Assembly (NCBI RefSeq): GCF_003002955.1
Contig: NZ_PVTJ01000001.1
Coordinates: 372,001-436,000 of the forward strand
Reading direction: 5' to 3'
Length of the DNA stretch: 64,000 nucleotides
Source of the DNA: Glycomyces artemisiae
GTDB lineage: Bacteria > Actinomycetota > Actinomycetes > Mycobacteriales > Micromonosporaceae
In this document: piece by piece, positions 43,336-52,453 of the stretch
How the letters are laid out: every line of letters starts with the position of its first letter
Numbering within the stretch: position 1 is the stretch's first letter
Notes under the pieces: model-generated
Seen by the model: only the letters and a program-made list of their open reading frames with translations
Database searches by the model: none
What the model was told of the DNA's origin: nothing
Made by a program: the position numbers and the translations under genes

Positions 43336-44430
43336 GTGAACCAGCCCCAGGCCGGCCTCCCCGACTCGACCGGCGCCGACGAGGCTCCCGGTACCGGCAT
43401 GGCCGCCGACATCGCCGAGCAGCCCGGCGTCTACGCCGACGTGCTCGACCACGGCGCCGCCGAGATCGCCCGCATCGCCGCCCTCATCGCCCAGCGGCGC
43501 CCCCGCTCCATCGTGTTCACCGCCCGCGGCACCTCCGACCACGCCGCCCTCTACGCCGCCTACCTCACCGAGATCCGCCTCGGCCTCCCCGCGAGCCTCG
43601 CCAGCCCCTCCGTCGTCACCGTCTACGACGCCCGCCCCGACTGGTCCGACAGCCTCGTCATCGCCGTCTCCCAGTCCGGCGGCTCCCCCGACCTCGCCCA
43701 GGTCGTCGCCGCCGCCCGCGCCGGCGGCGCCCTCACCCTCGCCGTCACCAACAACCCCGGCTCGCGCCTCGCCCACGAGGCCGAACTCCACCTCGACGTC
43801 CGCGCCGGCCACGAGCGCGCCGTCGCCGCCACCAAGACCTACACCGCCGAACTCCTCACCCTCCTGCTCCTCATCGAAGGCATCCGCACCGGCACCGGCC
43901 GCCTCGACACCGCCGAGGCCGCCGCCCTCGACAAGCTCCCCGAACTCGCCCAGAGCGTCCTCGACGACCCCGGCGCCGCCGACCTCGCCGGGCGCTACCG
44001 CTTCGCGTCCCGCTTCGTCACCACCGGCCGCGGCTACGCCTACCCCACCGCCCGCGAGACCGCCCTCAAGCTCATGGAGACCTCCTACCTGCCCTCCCTC
44101 GCGTTCTCCGGCGCCGACCTCCTCCACGGCCCCCTCGCCATGGCCGACCCCGGCGTCCCCGTCCTCGCCGTCGTCGGCTCCGGCCCCGGCGGCCACGCCA
44201 TGTGGAACGTCCTCACCCGGCTGGAGAAGCAGCGCGCCGACGTCGTCATCGTCGGCGCCGCCGACGTCCCCGGCCAGACCGCCCGCCTCGCCACCCCCGC
44301 CGTCGACGAGCGCATCGCCGCGCTCCTCGACATCCTTCCGCTGCAACGGCTCGCGCTCCATCTCGCCATCGAGCGCGGCGAGAACCCCGACGCCCCAAGA
44401 GGTCTCAAAAAGGTCACGGAGACGGTGTGA
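43336..44430 (+). CDS. SIS-domain sugar-phosphate isomerase/deaminase (GlmS C-terminal-like)
   Basis: A 364-residue protein with two SIS domains and no glutaminase domain. TARGTSDHAALYAAY and VIAVSQSGGSPDLAQVVAAA form the first sugar-phosphate site, TTGRGYAYPTARETALKLMET and FSGADLLHGPLAM the second; the latter matches the GlmS/AgaS-type sequence ETALKLxE. Proteins like this deaminate or isomerise amino-sugar phosphates, such as glucosamine-6-phosphate. GTG start with AAGGAG. No amino-sugar transporter is adjacent, so the exact sugar is open. Confidence 0.85.
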   Translation: MNQPQAGLPDSTGADEAPGTGMAADIAEQPGVYADVLDHGAAEIARIAALIAQRRPRSIVFTARGTSDHAALYAAYLTEIRLGLPASLASPSVVTVYDARPDWSDSLVIAVSQSGGSPDLAQVVAAARAGGALTLAVTNNPGSRLAHEAELHLDVRAGHERAVAATKTYTAELLTLLLLIEGIRTGTGRLDTAEAAALDKLPELAQSVLDDPGAADLAGRYRFASRFVTTGRGYAYPTARETALKLMETSYLPSLAFSGADLLHGPLAMADPGVPVLAVVGSGPGGHAMWNVLTRLEKQRADVVIVGAADVPGQTARLATPAVDERIAALLDILPLQRLALHLAIERGENPDAPRGLKKVTETV

Positions 44431-44498
44431 TCCCAGCTCCGAAGGGCCGCAACCGCTGCTGTTCACCTTCGGTTCACCGAGACGTTCCCCCGCCTCCG

Positions 44499-44511
44499 TA
44501 CACTCAGCGTC
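44499..44511 (+). promoter_or_regulatory. -10 element of a leaderless mRNA
   Basis: TACACT ends 7 nt before the ATG at 44512 and no ribosome-binding site is present; two TTCACC copies (44462 and 44473) lie upstream. Confidence 0.5.
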
Positions 44512-45741
44512 ATGCAGGCCCCACCTGCCGCGCAGACCGGCATCACCGAGATCGTCTGGCATGACAGGCGATACCGGGCCCGTGCGGCCGCCGGAGGCGC
44601 CGCATTCGAGATCTATTCGGACACTTCGGAACCCGGGTTCCAGCCCGCGGGATCGACCTACCACCGGTTCGTCCACGCCTCCGAAGTGACCAGCCCCGGC
44701 GGGGAGATGCTCCTCGCCGGCGTCGCACCGCTGTCGATCCCGGTCATGCCCGGGATCACCGCGTCCACAGTGCACCAGTACAGCCAGAACCCCCGCATCG
44801 GCCCCGCCGAACGCGCCCTCGTCTCCGCCACCCGGGCCACCGCCTTCATCACCCCAGGCACCCGCATGGTCAAACCCCTCAGCCGCCACCAGGTCTCGCG
44901 CCAGCTCACCTCCGCGCCCCTCGTCAGCGGCCTCTGCTTCCGCGAGTTCGACGTCGCCCACCTCCGCTTCCCGAGCGACCGCATCGTCCTCTCCGGCGAC
45001 CCCGACGACGTCCGCGACATCGCCTTCTGCCTCCGCTGGCGCGCCATCGGACCCGACGACTACACCAGCTCCGAGCTCGCCAACTTCCCCGGCCTCGTCG
45101 GCATCCCCGGCCGCGCACGCCGCGGCTCCATGGTCCTCGGCACCGGCTTCCTCCCCAGCGGCACGCACCTCATCGCCGAATACGCCACCGCCGGACTCGC
45201 CGACCTGCCGCTCTCCGCGCGCGCCGAGATCCTCGCGTACACGCCCGACGGCGCCGAGATCGCGCTGTTCCAGTACCAGCCGCAGACCAACGTGTGGAAC
45301 CGCGTCGCCGGCGCCCGCCACCGCGACCTCGTCAACCGCATCCCCGGCCTCGAAACCGGCCGCACCCTCTTCCGCGTCAACCCCTCCGTCCACGCCGGAC
45401 TCACCGGCGAGCACGAAGGCGAACGCGTCCCCATCACCGCCGACCCCGGCCACGGCTTCCACGCCTACGCCCGCGGCGCCGCCAGCCGCAGCCCCATCAC
45501 CGCCCCGCGCCGCTTCCACACCCGCGCGCGCTGGCGCGACATCGAGGTCCTCGCCCTCGGCCGCAACGAGGACTGGGTCCGCCTGCGCCTCAGCCAACCC
45601 GACATCGAGGCGATCATGGCCGCCGACGCCACCTGCGTCGAACGCGGCGTCTACGAATGCTGGGCCCCCCTCGCCGAACTCGAAGACCCCCGCACCGTCA
45701 TCACCGAATACCCCCTCCCCCCGACCCCGCCGATCCCCTAA
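44512..45741 (+). CDS. unrecognised 409-residue protein
   Basis: The codon pattern is typical of real genes here, but I recognise no family. It begins ITEIVWHDRRYRARAAAGGAAFEIYSD; the middle has FREFDVAHLRFPSDRIVLSGDPDDVRDIAFCLRWRAIGPDDY, and it continues with mostly beta-type segments (AEILAYTPDGAEIALFQYQPQTNVWNRV, WRDIEVLALGRNEDWVRLRL). The tail is VITEYPLPPTPPIP. There is no signal peptide or membrane span. WxRV...DLVNRIPGL and LRLSQPDIEAIMAAD could suggest a binding or immunity-like role, but that is a guess. It lies opposite the extended frame of dprA. Confidence 0.7.
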   Translation: MQAPPAAQTGITEIVWHDRRYRARAAAGGAAFEIYSDTSEPGFQPAGSTYHRFVHASEVTSPGGEMLLAGVAPLSIPVMPGITASTVHQYSQNPRIGPAERALVSATRATAFITPGTRMVKPLSRHQVSRQLTSAPLVSGLCFREFDVAHLRFPSDRIVLSGDPDDVRDIAFCLRWRAIGPDDYTSSELANFPGLVGIPGRARRGSMVLGTGFLPSGTHLIAEYATAGLADLPLSARAEILAYTPDGAEIALFQYQPQTNVWNRVAGARHRDLVNRIPGLETGRTLFRVNPSVHAGLTGEHEGERVPITADPGHGFHAYARGAASRSPITAPRRFHTRARWRDIEVLALGRNEDWVRLRLSQPDIEAIMAADATCVERGVYECWAPLAELEDPRTVITEYPLPPTPPIP

Positions 45742-46905
45742 CGCGGGCCTTGGATTCCTGGCGAGGCGCCAGCGGTCGTCGATCTTGTCGACCCAGCCCA
45801 TGCGCTGGAGGCGGTGGAGGGTCTCGGCCGCGAGGTCGGCAGGGAGGCCCGCAACCGCAGCGAGGCGGGCGGTCTCGACCACGTAGCCGCGGGGGAGGGA
45901 CTCCACCAGGCGGGCTTCGACTTCGGTGAGGCGGTCGATCGGGCGGCGCTGGGGCGGCGGGGCGCTGGCGAGCGGGCCGCCGATGCCGGTGACGTCTTCG
46001 ATGACCTCTTCGGCGCAGGTGACCAGACGGGCTTCCCACGGTTCGCGGGCGAGGCGGTGGACGCCGACCGATTGGGATGAGGTGACCGGGCCCGGGGTGA
46101 ACATCAGGACCCGGCCCAGTTCTGCGGCGTATCGGGCCGTGTTCCTCGCGCCTGAGCGGTCGGCCGCTTCGACGACTACCGTTCCGGCGGTGAGTGCGGC
46201 GATCACTCGGTTGCGAGTGAGGAAGCGGTGCTTCATCGCGGTCGAGCCCGGCGGCCACTCGCTGATGAGCATGCCCTGTTCGGCGATCATGTTGAACATC
46301 GAGTGGTTCGCCTTGGGGTAGGGCATCTCCAGGCCGCAGGCCAGGACCGCGACCGTGGCGCCGCCCCGCGCGAGGGAGCCGAGGTGGGCCGCCCTGTCGA
46401 TGCCCAGGGCGCCTCCGGAGACGATCGTCCAGCCCGCGCTGGTCAGGTCCGCGGCCAGGTCGTCGGCGAGGTGCTGGCCGTATTCGCTTGCGGCCCTTGA
46501 GCCGACGATCGCCACCGAGCGAGCGCAGAGCTCCGCGAGGTCGTGTGGGCCCCGGACCCACAGGCAGCGGGGCGGGCGCACATGCGGTTCGTCGGCGTCG
46601 CAGACGAGTTGGAGGTCGCGGAGCTGCTCGGGCCAGCCGGGTTCGCCGGGGATGAGGACTCTGGCGCCCGCTGCCTCGGTAGCGGCGGCGATCTGGGCGG
46701 CGCGGTCGGCGGGGTCCGGGGTGCAGGAGACCGCGGCGCTGGTGAGGCGGTGGAGGCGTTCGGGGACGTCGCCCGTCCAGATGCGCTTCACCGCCTCGAT
46801 CGGGCCGACCTCGGCGAGGAGGTCGTCGAGCTCGGCGTCTCCGGGTTCGATCAGCTCGGACAGCATCATCAGTGCTCGGCGGTCGTCGTTCGGCAGGTTG
46901 GTCAC
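45742..46905 (-). CDS. dprA: DNA-processing protein DprA (no in-frame stop at expected end)
   Basis: About 388 residues of recognisable DprA. An N-terminal SAM-like region precedes the Rossmann core: SVAIVGSRAASEYGQHLADDLA, TIVSGGALGIDRAAHLGSLA, VAVLACGLEMPYPKANHSMF, SEWPPGSTAMKHRFLTRNRVIAALT and VVVEAADRSGARNTAR. The winged-helix DprA C-terminus ends near WVDKIDDRWRLARNPRPALG. DprA loads RecA on incoming single strands. GTG start with GAGGAGGA. The frame then stays open to 43126 without a stop, antisense to two genes; a TAG exists at the boundary in another frame. I give only the homologous part. Confidence 0.85.
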
Positions 46906-46939
46906 TGGTCCTCCTCGTCGTCGAACATTCGTCGGCTGT

Positions 46940-48481
46940 TCATCTGACCGAGTAGCCCAGGCGCAGTTCGCTCGCCTCGGCCACGTCGTCGGCGGTCGGG
47001 CTGGCGTGTTCGCGCAGGTCCGCGATGGTCCACGCCAGCTTCAGGACCCGGTCGTAGCCGCGGGCCGTGATGCGCTCCTTCATGAGCAGCTCGTCCACGT
47101 ACTTGCGGACCGGCGCGGGGAGGCGCCACCTGGCCGATCGGAGGGCCGGGCCCGGGACTTCGCTGTTCAGGCCCCAGGTCTCGCCCGCCTCCGCCCATCT
47201 GGCGGCGGCTGCCTCGCGGGCTCGTTGGACCCGTTTCGCGACGGACTCCGACGGTTCGGCCTCGGTCAGGTCGGTGAGGATCGCCGAGGGCGGGACCGGC
47301 GGGAGGTTGACCCGGAGGTCGATGCGGTCCAGGAGCGGGCGGGAGATCCGGGTCAGGTAGCCGCGGCGCTTGAGCGGTGGGCAGGTGCAGTCGACCGGTT
47401 TGTTCGGTGCGCAGGCGCACGGGTTCGCGGCCAGGACGAGGGTGACCTTCGCCGGGTAGCTGATCGCGGTGTTGGCGCGGCGGATGCGGACCTCGCCGCA
47501 TTCCAGGGGCTGGCGCAGCGAGTCGAGGACCGAGCGGGGCCATTCGGGGGCCTCGTCGATGAACAGCACGCCGCGGTGGGCCAGGGCCAGCGAGCCGGGG
47601 CCGATGGCGCCGGTGCCGCCGCCGACCAGGGCCTGCATGGTGATCGAGTGGTGCGGGGCCTCGAACGGGGCGTGGTGGATGAGGGCGGCGGAGCCGCCGG
47701 TGAACCTGCCGCGGAGCGAATGGAGCGAGGTCACCTCGACCGCTTCGGCGTCGGAGAGCGGCGGCATGATCGACGGAAGGCGTTCTGCGAGCATCGTCTT
47801 GCCTGCTCCCGGGGGACCGACCATGAGCATGTGGTGGCCTCCGGCGGCGGCGATCTCCAAGGCGCGGCGGGCGAGCGGCTGGCCGCGGACGTCGGACAGG
47901 TCCGGGAGGCGGGGCGGTTCGGGTCGGGGCGGACGGGGGACCGGGTCGAGGGGAGTCTGGCCGAAGACCCAGGCGACGAGGGTGGCGAGGTCCGGCGGGG
48001 CGAGGATCGTCAGGCCCTCGACGATCGACGCCTCGGCGGCGTTCTCCGGGGCGACGATCGCGGTGCGCAGGCCCGAGCGGCGGGCCTCCAGGAGCGCTGG
48101 GAGCGTGCCGGGGACCGGGCGGAGGCCGCCGTCGAGGCCGAGTTCCGCCAGGAGGACGGTGTCGGCGAGGCGCTCGACGGGGAGCAGGTCGTCGGCGCAC
48201 ATGATGGTGACCGCGAGCGCAAGGTCCGCGGCGGAGCCGGTCGTGGGGACCGAGGCCGGGGCGAAGTTGACCGAGATGGACTTGTCCGGGAAGCGGAGCG
48301 CGGAGTTCGCCATCGCGGAGCGGACGCGGGTCTGGGCCTGGTTGACGACGCTGTCGGGCAGGCCCGACATGCGGACCGTGTCGGCGCCTTTGGAGGAGGA
48401 CTTGAAGACCGAGGCCTCGACGGTCACCGTGACGGACGAGGCGCCGATGGTGCAGACGGTGGTGGTGCGCGCGTAACCCAC
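46940..48481 (-). CDS. comM: YifB/ComM family Mg-chelatase-like AAA+ ATPase
   Basis: A 513-residue ATPase. The N-terminal ChlI domain (MSGLPDSVVNQAQTRVRSAM, PKSI-like FPDKSISVNFAPA, and AELGLDGGLRPVPG) precedes Walker A MVGPPGAGKTMLAERLP, Walker B GVLFIDEAPEW, a zinc-like CACAPNKPVDCTCPP and the C-terminal Mg_chelatase_C (ITARGYDRVLKLAWTIADL). ComM-type helicases drive branch migration during transformation and pair with DprA. GTG start with AAAGGAG. It lies between yraN and dprA, the standard order. Confidence 0.92.
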   Translation of the reverse strand: MGYARTTTVCTIGASSVTVTVEASVFKSSSKGADTVRMSGLPDSVVNQAQTRVRSAMANSALRFPDKSISVNFAPASVPTTGSAADLALAVTIMCADDLLPVERLADTVLLAELGLDGGLRPVPGTLPALLEARRSGLRTAIVAPENAAEASIVEGLTILAPPDLATLVAWVFGQTPLDPVPRPPRPEPPRLPDLSDVRGQPLARRALEIAAAGGHHMLMVGPPGAGKTMLAERLPSIMPPLSDAEAVEVTSLHSLRGRFTGGSAALIHHAPFEAPHHSITMQALVGGGTGAIGPGSLALAHRGVLFIDEAPEWPRSVLDSLRQPLECGEVRIRRANTAISYPAKVTLVLAANPCACAPNKPVDCTCPPLKRRGYLTRISRPLLDRIDLRVNLPPVPPSAILTDLTEAEPSESVAKRVQRAREAAAARWAEAGETWGLNSEVPGPALRSARWRLPAPVRKYVDELLMKERITARGYDRVLKLAWTIADLREHASPTADDVAEASELRLGYSVR

Positions 48482-48875
48482 GGCGTGCTCCTTTGCGGTG
48501 TTCGAGTGCCAGTTGCGTTGCGCCCGTGACGGTGAGCGCGAGCCGGTCGATGCGCCACGGCTGGTCGGGGCGGCAGTGCTCGCGCAGCCAGGCGCGGGCG
48601 AGCCGTTCGACGCGGTGGAGCTTCTCGCCGTCGACCGCGCCGAGCGGGCCGCCGAAGCGCGAGGAGCGGCGGGTCTTCACCTCGCAGACGACGACGGTGT
48701 CGGCGGCGCGGGCGACGAGGTCGAGTTCGCCGGTGCGGTGGCGCCAGTTGCGGGCGAGGATCTGCATGCGGTGGCGTTGGAGATGGGCGGCCGCGAGCTG
48801 CTCGCCGAGGCGGCCGAGTTCGTGCGGGCGGAGGCGGCGCAGGTCGGTGGCGGCGGGAGCGGGCGGTGCGGTCAT
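48482..48875 (-). CDS. YraN/UPF0102 endonuclease-like protein (no in-frame stop at expected end)
   Basis: About 130 residues of the UPF0102 family: LGRLGEQLAAAHLQRHRMQILARNWRHRTGELDLVARAADTVVVCEVKTRRSSRFG contains the Glu, GELDLV and EVKTR positions of a restriction-endonuclease-like fold. The ATG overlaps the M23 stop as ATGA. The C-terminus (LTVTGATQLALEHRKGA) lies at the comM start, but the frame has no stop there and stays open through comM to 46902. I give the homologous part. The biochemical role of the family is not established. Confidence 0.75.
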
Positions 48876-49429
48876 GACCGGGCTCCTTCGGTGAGGGACG
48901 CGGCGTGGGGGCGGCCGGGGCGGGGGAGGAGGCGGACTTTGCCGTCGCCGAACAGGAGCATCGGGTCGAGGTAGCGGGGGCCGCGTTTGAGGCCGAGGTG
49001 GAGGCAGGCGGCGGCGGTGCAGGAGGCGTGGCCCGCTTGGAGCGTTCCTATCGTCTGGCCCGCGGTGACGGTGTCGCCTGCGGCGACGGCGGGTTCGACC
49101 GGTTCGTAGGTGGTGCGCAGGCCGTTCGCGTGGGCGATGCTGACGACGCCGCGGCCGGCGAGGTCGCCGGCGTAGACGACCCGCCCGGGCCCGGCGGCGA
49201 CCACGGGCTGGGCGTCGGCGGCGGCGAGGTCGACGCCGCGGTGGCCTGGGAGCCAGGGGAGGGGCGGTGGATCGAAGCCGGTGCGGAGGTCGAGGCCGCC
49301 GGTGGGAGGGAGCCACGGGCCCGAGGTGCGTTCGGCGGCGGATGCGGTGGCGGGTTGCGTGAAGGCGGACGCAACGAGGATCACGGTGGTGATGAGGCCG
49401 AAGATGATCGCGTGGTGTAGTCGTCGCAT
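48872..49429 (-). CDS. secreted M23 (LytM-type) peptidase domain protein
   Basis: A 185-residue exported protein with a signal peptide (MRRLHHAIIFGLITTVILVASAFTQPATASA). The M23 core has GHRGVDLAAADAQPVVAAGPGRVVYAGDLAGRGVVSI and QAGHASCTAAACLHLGLKRGPRYLDPM. The zinc HxxxD is intact, but the last motif is CLHLG where catalytic enzymes have HxH, so the first His is a Cys, as in related proteins at this locus. It may bind or weakly cut peptidoglycan, or act as an activator. It is first in the operon with yraN and divergent from rpsB. Confidence 0.85.
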   Translation of the reverse strand: MRRLHHAIIFGLITTVILVASAFTQPATASAAERTSGPWLPPTGGLDLRTGFDPPPLPWLPGHRGVDLAAADAQPVVAAGPGRVVYAGDLAGRGVVSIAHANGLRTTYEPVEPAVAAGDTVTAGQTIGTLQAGHASCTAAACLHLGLKRGPRYLDPMLLFGDGKVRLLPRPGRPHAASLTEGARS

Positions 49430-49803
49430 GACTCAAGGTTGAGACGGGTGCCCGGAATCGTCCAGAAAAATCTTTTGGGCCTGTGGATAACTCGTTCGTC
49501 CTGGTCGGCGCATTGCGTCTGTCACTGCGGTCCACCGCCTCGACGGTGTCGCCGCGGGTCCAAGTACACTGATCGGAGCGGTACGGCACCACTGTGCGCC
49601 GAACCGACTTCGCGCGTTCGTCGCGGCCCGACCTCCATCGCCCGCTCATTGCCTGAGCACTGCGGTGGCGCGGTCCGGCCCTCGCGATCCCCCAGGTCCG
49701 GGTGCTTCCCGGTTGCGGATCGCCGGAGACGGGCGCCAGGCGCGGGACGCCCGGACTTCGGGCGCCTCCCGCGAATGAACCAGGGAACGAAAGGAATACA
49801 ACC
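49430..49803 (+). promoter_or_regulatory. rpsB promoter and long structured leader
   Basis: A 374-bp region with no gene. TACACT at 49565-49570 could be the -10, giving a start near 49577 and a leader of about 227 nt. The leader contains a strong hairpin (CGCGGGA ... TCCCGCG with inner GCCCG/CGGGC) just before the GAAAGGAA ribosome-binding site, a layout suited to S2 autoregulation. No -35 close to consensus was seen. The left end carries the M23 promoter on the other strand. Confidence 0.5.
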
Positions 49804-50628
49804 GTGTCGGTTGTCACCATGCGCCAGCTGCTCGAAAGCGGCGTGCACTTCGGCCACCAGACCCGTCGCTGGAACCCGAAGATGAAGCGGTTCATCCTCA
49901 CCGACCGCAACGGCATCTACGTCATCGACCTGCGCCAGACGGTCGACTACGCCTCCAAGGCCCACGACTTCGTCAAGAACGTCGTCGCCGAGGGCGGCGA
50001 GGTCCTCTTCGTCGGCACCAAGAAGCAGGCCCAGGAGGCCGTCTCCGAGCAGGCCCAGCGCGTCGGGATGCCCTTCGTGAACCACCGCTGGCTCGGCGGC
50101 ATGCTCACGAACTTCCAGACCATCCAGAAGCGCCTCATGCGCCTCAAGGAGCTGGAGATCATCGAGGCCAACGGTGCGGCCAACCGCACCAAGAAGGAAA
50201 TGCTCCAGCTCATGCGCGAGAAGGACAAGCTCGAGCGCACGCTCGGCGGCCTCCGCGACATGGAGAAGACCCCGGCCGCGATCTGGATCGTGGACACCAA
50301 GAAGGAGCACATCGCCGTCGACGAGGCCCGCAAGCTCGGCATCCCCGTCGTCGCGATCCTCGACACCAACTGCGACCCCGACGAGGTCGACTTCCCGATC
50401 CCCGGCAACGACGACGCGATCCGCTCCGTCGCGCTGCTGACCAAGATCATCGCCGACGGCGCCGCCGAGGGCCTGCTGGCCCGCTCGGGCGGCCAGGTCG
50501 GCGAGAAGGCCGAGGGCGAGCCCCTCGCCGAGTGGGAGAAGGAGCTCCTCGTCGAGGACAAGCCGGCCGAGGCCCCGGCCGCCGAGGCCGCCGCGCCCGA
50601 GGCGACCGAGCAGCCCTCCGCCGAGTAA
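49804..50628 (+). CDS. rpsB: 30S ribosomal protein uS2
   Basis: A 274-residue S2: [28 protein letters not shown] is the hallmark N-terminus, with [34 protein letters not shown] and [22 protein letters not shown]-type segments. An Ala/Glu/Pro-rich tail of ~35 residues is added, as usual in actinobacteria. GTG start with AAAGGAA. It heads the rpsB-tsf pair. Confidence 0.97.
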   Translation: MSVVTMRQLLESGVHFGHQTRRWNPKMKRFILTDRNGIYVIDLRQTVDYASKAHDFVKNVVAEGGEVLFVGTKKQAQEAVSEQAQRVGMPFVNHRWLGGMLTNFQTIQKRLMRLKELEIIEANGAANRTKKEMLQLMREKDKLERTLGGLRDMEKTPAAIWIVDTKKEHIAVDEARKLGIPVVAILDTNCDPDEVDFPIPGNDDAIRSVALLTKIIADGAAEGLLARSGGQVGEKAEGEPLAEWEKELLVEDKPAEAPAAEAAAPEATEQPSAE

Positions 50629-50660
50629 TCGATCCCAGACGAGAAGTAAGAAGGGGAGCA

Positions 50661-51473
50661 ATGGCCAACTTCACGATGGCTGACGTCAAGAAGCTCCGGG
50701 AAGCCACCGGCTCCGGGATGATGGACGTCAAGAAGGCCCTCGAAGCGGCTGACGGCGACTACGACACCGCGCTTGAGGCCCTGCGCATCAAGGGCGCCAA
50801 GGACGTGGGCAAGCGCGCCGAGCGCACCACCGCCCAGGGCCTGGTGGCCCAGTCCGGCAACACCATCCTCGAACTGCTCTGCGAGACCGACTTCGTCGCC
50901 AAGAACGGCGCGTTCATCGAGCTCGCGCAGACCCTCGTGGAGCGCGCCGACGAGGTGCGCCCCGCCGACGGGCCCGCGTTCGCGCAGGCCGAGCTGAACG
51001 GCAAGACGGTCGCCGAGGTCATCGCCGAGGAGTCGGTGAAGCTCGGCGAGAAGCTGGCCCTGGGCCGCGTCGGCTCGCTGGAGGGCGAGGTCTCGGTGTA
51101 CATGCACCGCAAGGCCGCCGACCTCCCGCCCGCCGTCGGCATCCTCGTCTCCTACACCGGCGACGCCGAGGCCGCCCGCCAGGCCGGCATGCAGGCCGCC
51201 GCGATGCGGCCGAAGTACCTCACCAGCGACGAGGTGCCCGCCGAGATCGTGGAGACCGAGAAGCGCGTCGCCCTGGAGACCGCCAAGGAAGAGGGCAAGC
51301 CCGAGCGCGCCTGGGACAAGATCGTGGAAGGCAAGGTCAACGCCTACTACCGCGACTTCGTCCTGCTCGACCAGACCTCGGTCCTCGACAACAAGAAGAC
51401 CGTGCGGCAGGTGCTGGCCGACGCCGGCACCGAGGTCACCGGCTTCATCCGCTTCGAAGTCGGCCAGGAGTAG
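50661..51473 (+). CDS. tsf: translation elongation factor Ts
   Basis: A 270-residue EF-Ts. The N-terminal UBA-like domain reads [53 protein letters not shown] holds the TDFV motif that contacts EF-Tu, and the core and tail end [14 protein letters not shown]. It exchanges GDP on EF-Tu. ATG at 50661 with AAGGGGAG, 32 bp after rpsB, one operon. Confidence 0.97.
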   Translation: MANFTMADVKKLREATGSGMMDVKKALEAADGDYDTALEALRIKGAKDVGKRAERTTAQGLVAQSGNTILELLCETDFVAKNGAFIELAQTLVERADEVRPADGPAFAQAELNGKTVAEVIAEESVKLGEKLALGRVGSLEGEVSVYMHRKAADLPPAVGILVSYTGDAEAARQAGMQAAAMRPKYLTSDEVPAEIVETEKRVALETAKEEGKPERAWDKIVEGKVNAYYRDFVLLDQTSVLDNKKTVRQVLADAGTEVTGFIRFEVGQE

Positions 51474-51494
51474 CGGGTAGTCCGCGGGCGCGGA

Positions 51495-51614
51495 CTACAC
51501 TGGCTCCAGCCGTAAGCATGGGAAGGGGCGGCGGCGCAGGCCGCCGCCTCGTTCCATGTCCGCACCACAGCGGGCCGGACGGCCGCGAAGGAAAGACAGA
51601 GCAGGGGAGATCCC
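51495..51614 (+). promoter_or_regulatory. tsf-pyrH spacer with hairpin and promoter-like hexamer
   Basis: TACACT at 51495-51500 could serve a pyrH promoter, followed by a GGCGGCG...CGCCGCC hairpin (about 51528-51551) that may act as terminator or leader. GGGGAG precedes the pyrH ATG. Confidence 0.4.
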
Positions 51615-52340
51615 ATGAGTCAAGCCACGTTCCGCAGGGTCGTGCTGAAGCTGTCCGGTGAGTCCTTCGGCGGCGGTTCCGTCGGCGTCGACCCCGACGT
51701 CGTCCAGGCCGTCGCCCGGCAGATCGCCGCGGGCGTGGCCGCGGGCGTCCAGGTCGCCGTGGTCGTCGGCGGCGGGAACTTCTTCCGCGGCGCCGAGCTC
51801 CAGCGCCGCGGCATGGATCGCGCCCGCGCCGACTACATGGGCATGCTCGGCACCGTCATGAACTGCCTCGCGCTCCAGGACTTCCTGGAGAAGGAGGGCG
51901 TCGACACGCGCGTCCAGACCGCCATCGCCATGGCCCAGGTCGCCGAGGCGTACCTGCCGCTGCGCGCCATCCGCCACCTGGAGAAGGGCCGCGTGGTCAT
52001 CTTCGGCGCCGGCGCCGGGATGCCGTACTTCTCCACCGACACCGTCGCCGCCCAGCGCGCGCTGGAGATCGGCGCGCAGGAGGTCCTGGTCTCCAAGAAC
52101 GGCGTCGACGCCGTCTACACCGCCGACCCGCGCACCGACCCCGACGCGCAGCGGCTCGACGACATCACCTTCGACGAGGCGCTCAAGCGCGAGCTCATGG
52201 TCGTCGACCAGGCCGCGTTCAGCCTCTGCAAGGACAACTCCCTCCCCATGCGCGTCTTCGGCGCCGACGACGACGGGAACCTGCGGCGCGCCATCGTCGG
52301 CGACCCCATCGGCACCCTCATCCACGCCGCCCAGGACTAG
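51615..52340 (+). CDS. pyrH: uridylate kinase
   Basis: A 241-residue UMP kinase of the amino-acid-kinase fold: [80 protein letters not shown] and [22 protein letters not shown] are diagnostic. It phosphorylates UMP to UDP and is GTP-activated, UTP-inhibited in the family. It sits in the standard tsf-pyrH-frr order. Confidence 0.97.
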   Translation: MSQATFRRVVLKLSGESFGGGSVGVDPDVVQAVARQIAAGVAAGVQVAVVVGGGNFFRGAELQRRGMDRARADYMGMLGTVMNCLALQDFLEKEGVDTRVQTAIAMAQVAEAYLPLRAIRHLEKGRVVIFGAGAGMPYFSTDTVAAQRALEIGAQEVLVSKNGVDAVYTADPRTDPDAQRLDDITFDEALKRELMVVDQAAFSLCKDNSLPMRVFGADDDGNLRRAIVGDPIGTLIHAAQD

Positions 52341-52453
52341 ACCCAGCAGAAGCGGCGAACCCCGCGCCCGGGGACCTCCGCGCCACCGAGGACCCACGGC
52401 GGGACGGTACGGTCAGAAGTGCTGTCAGGCCGCGAGAGAATGCGAGTAGAACC

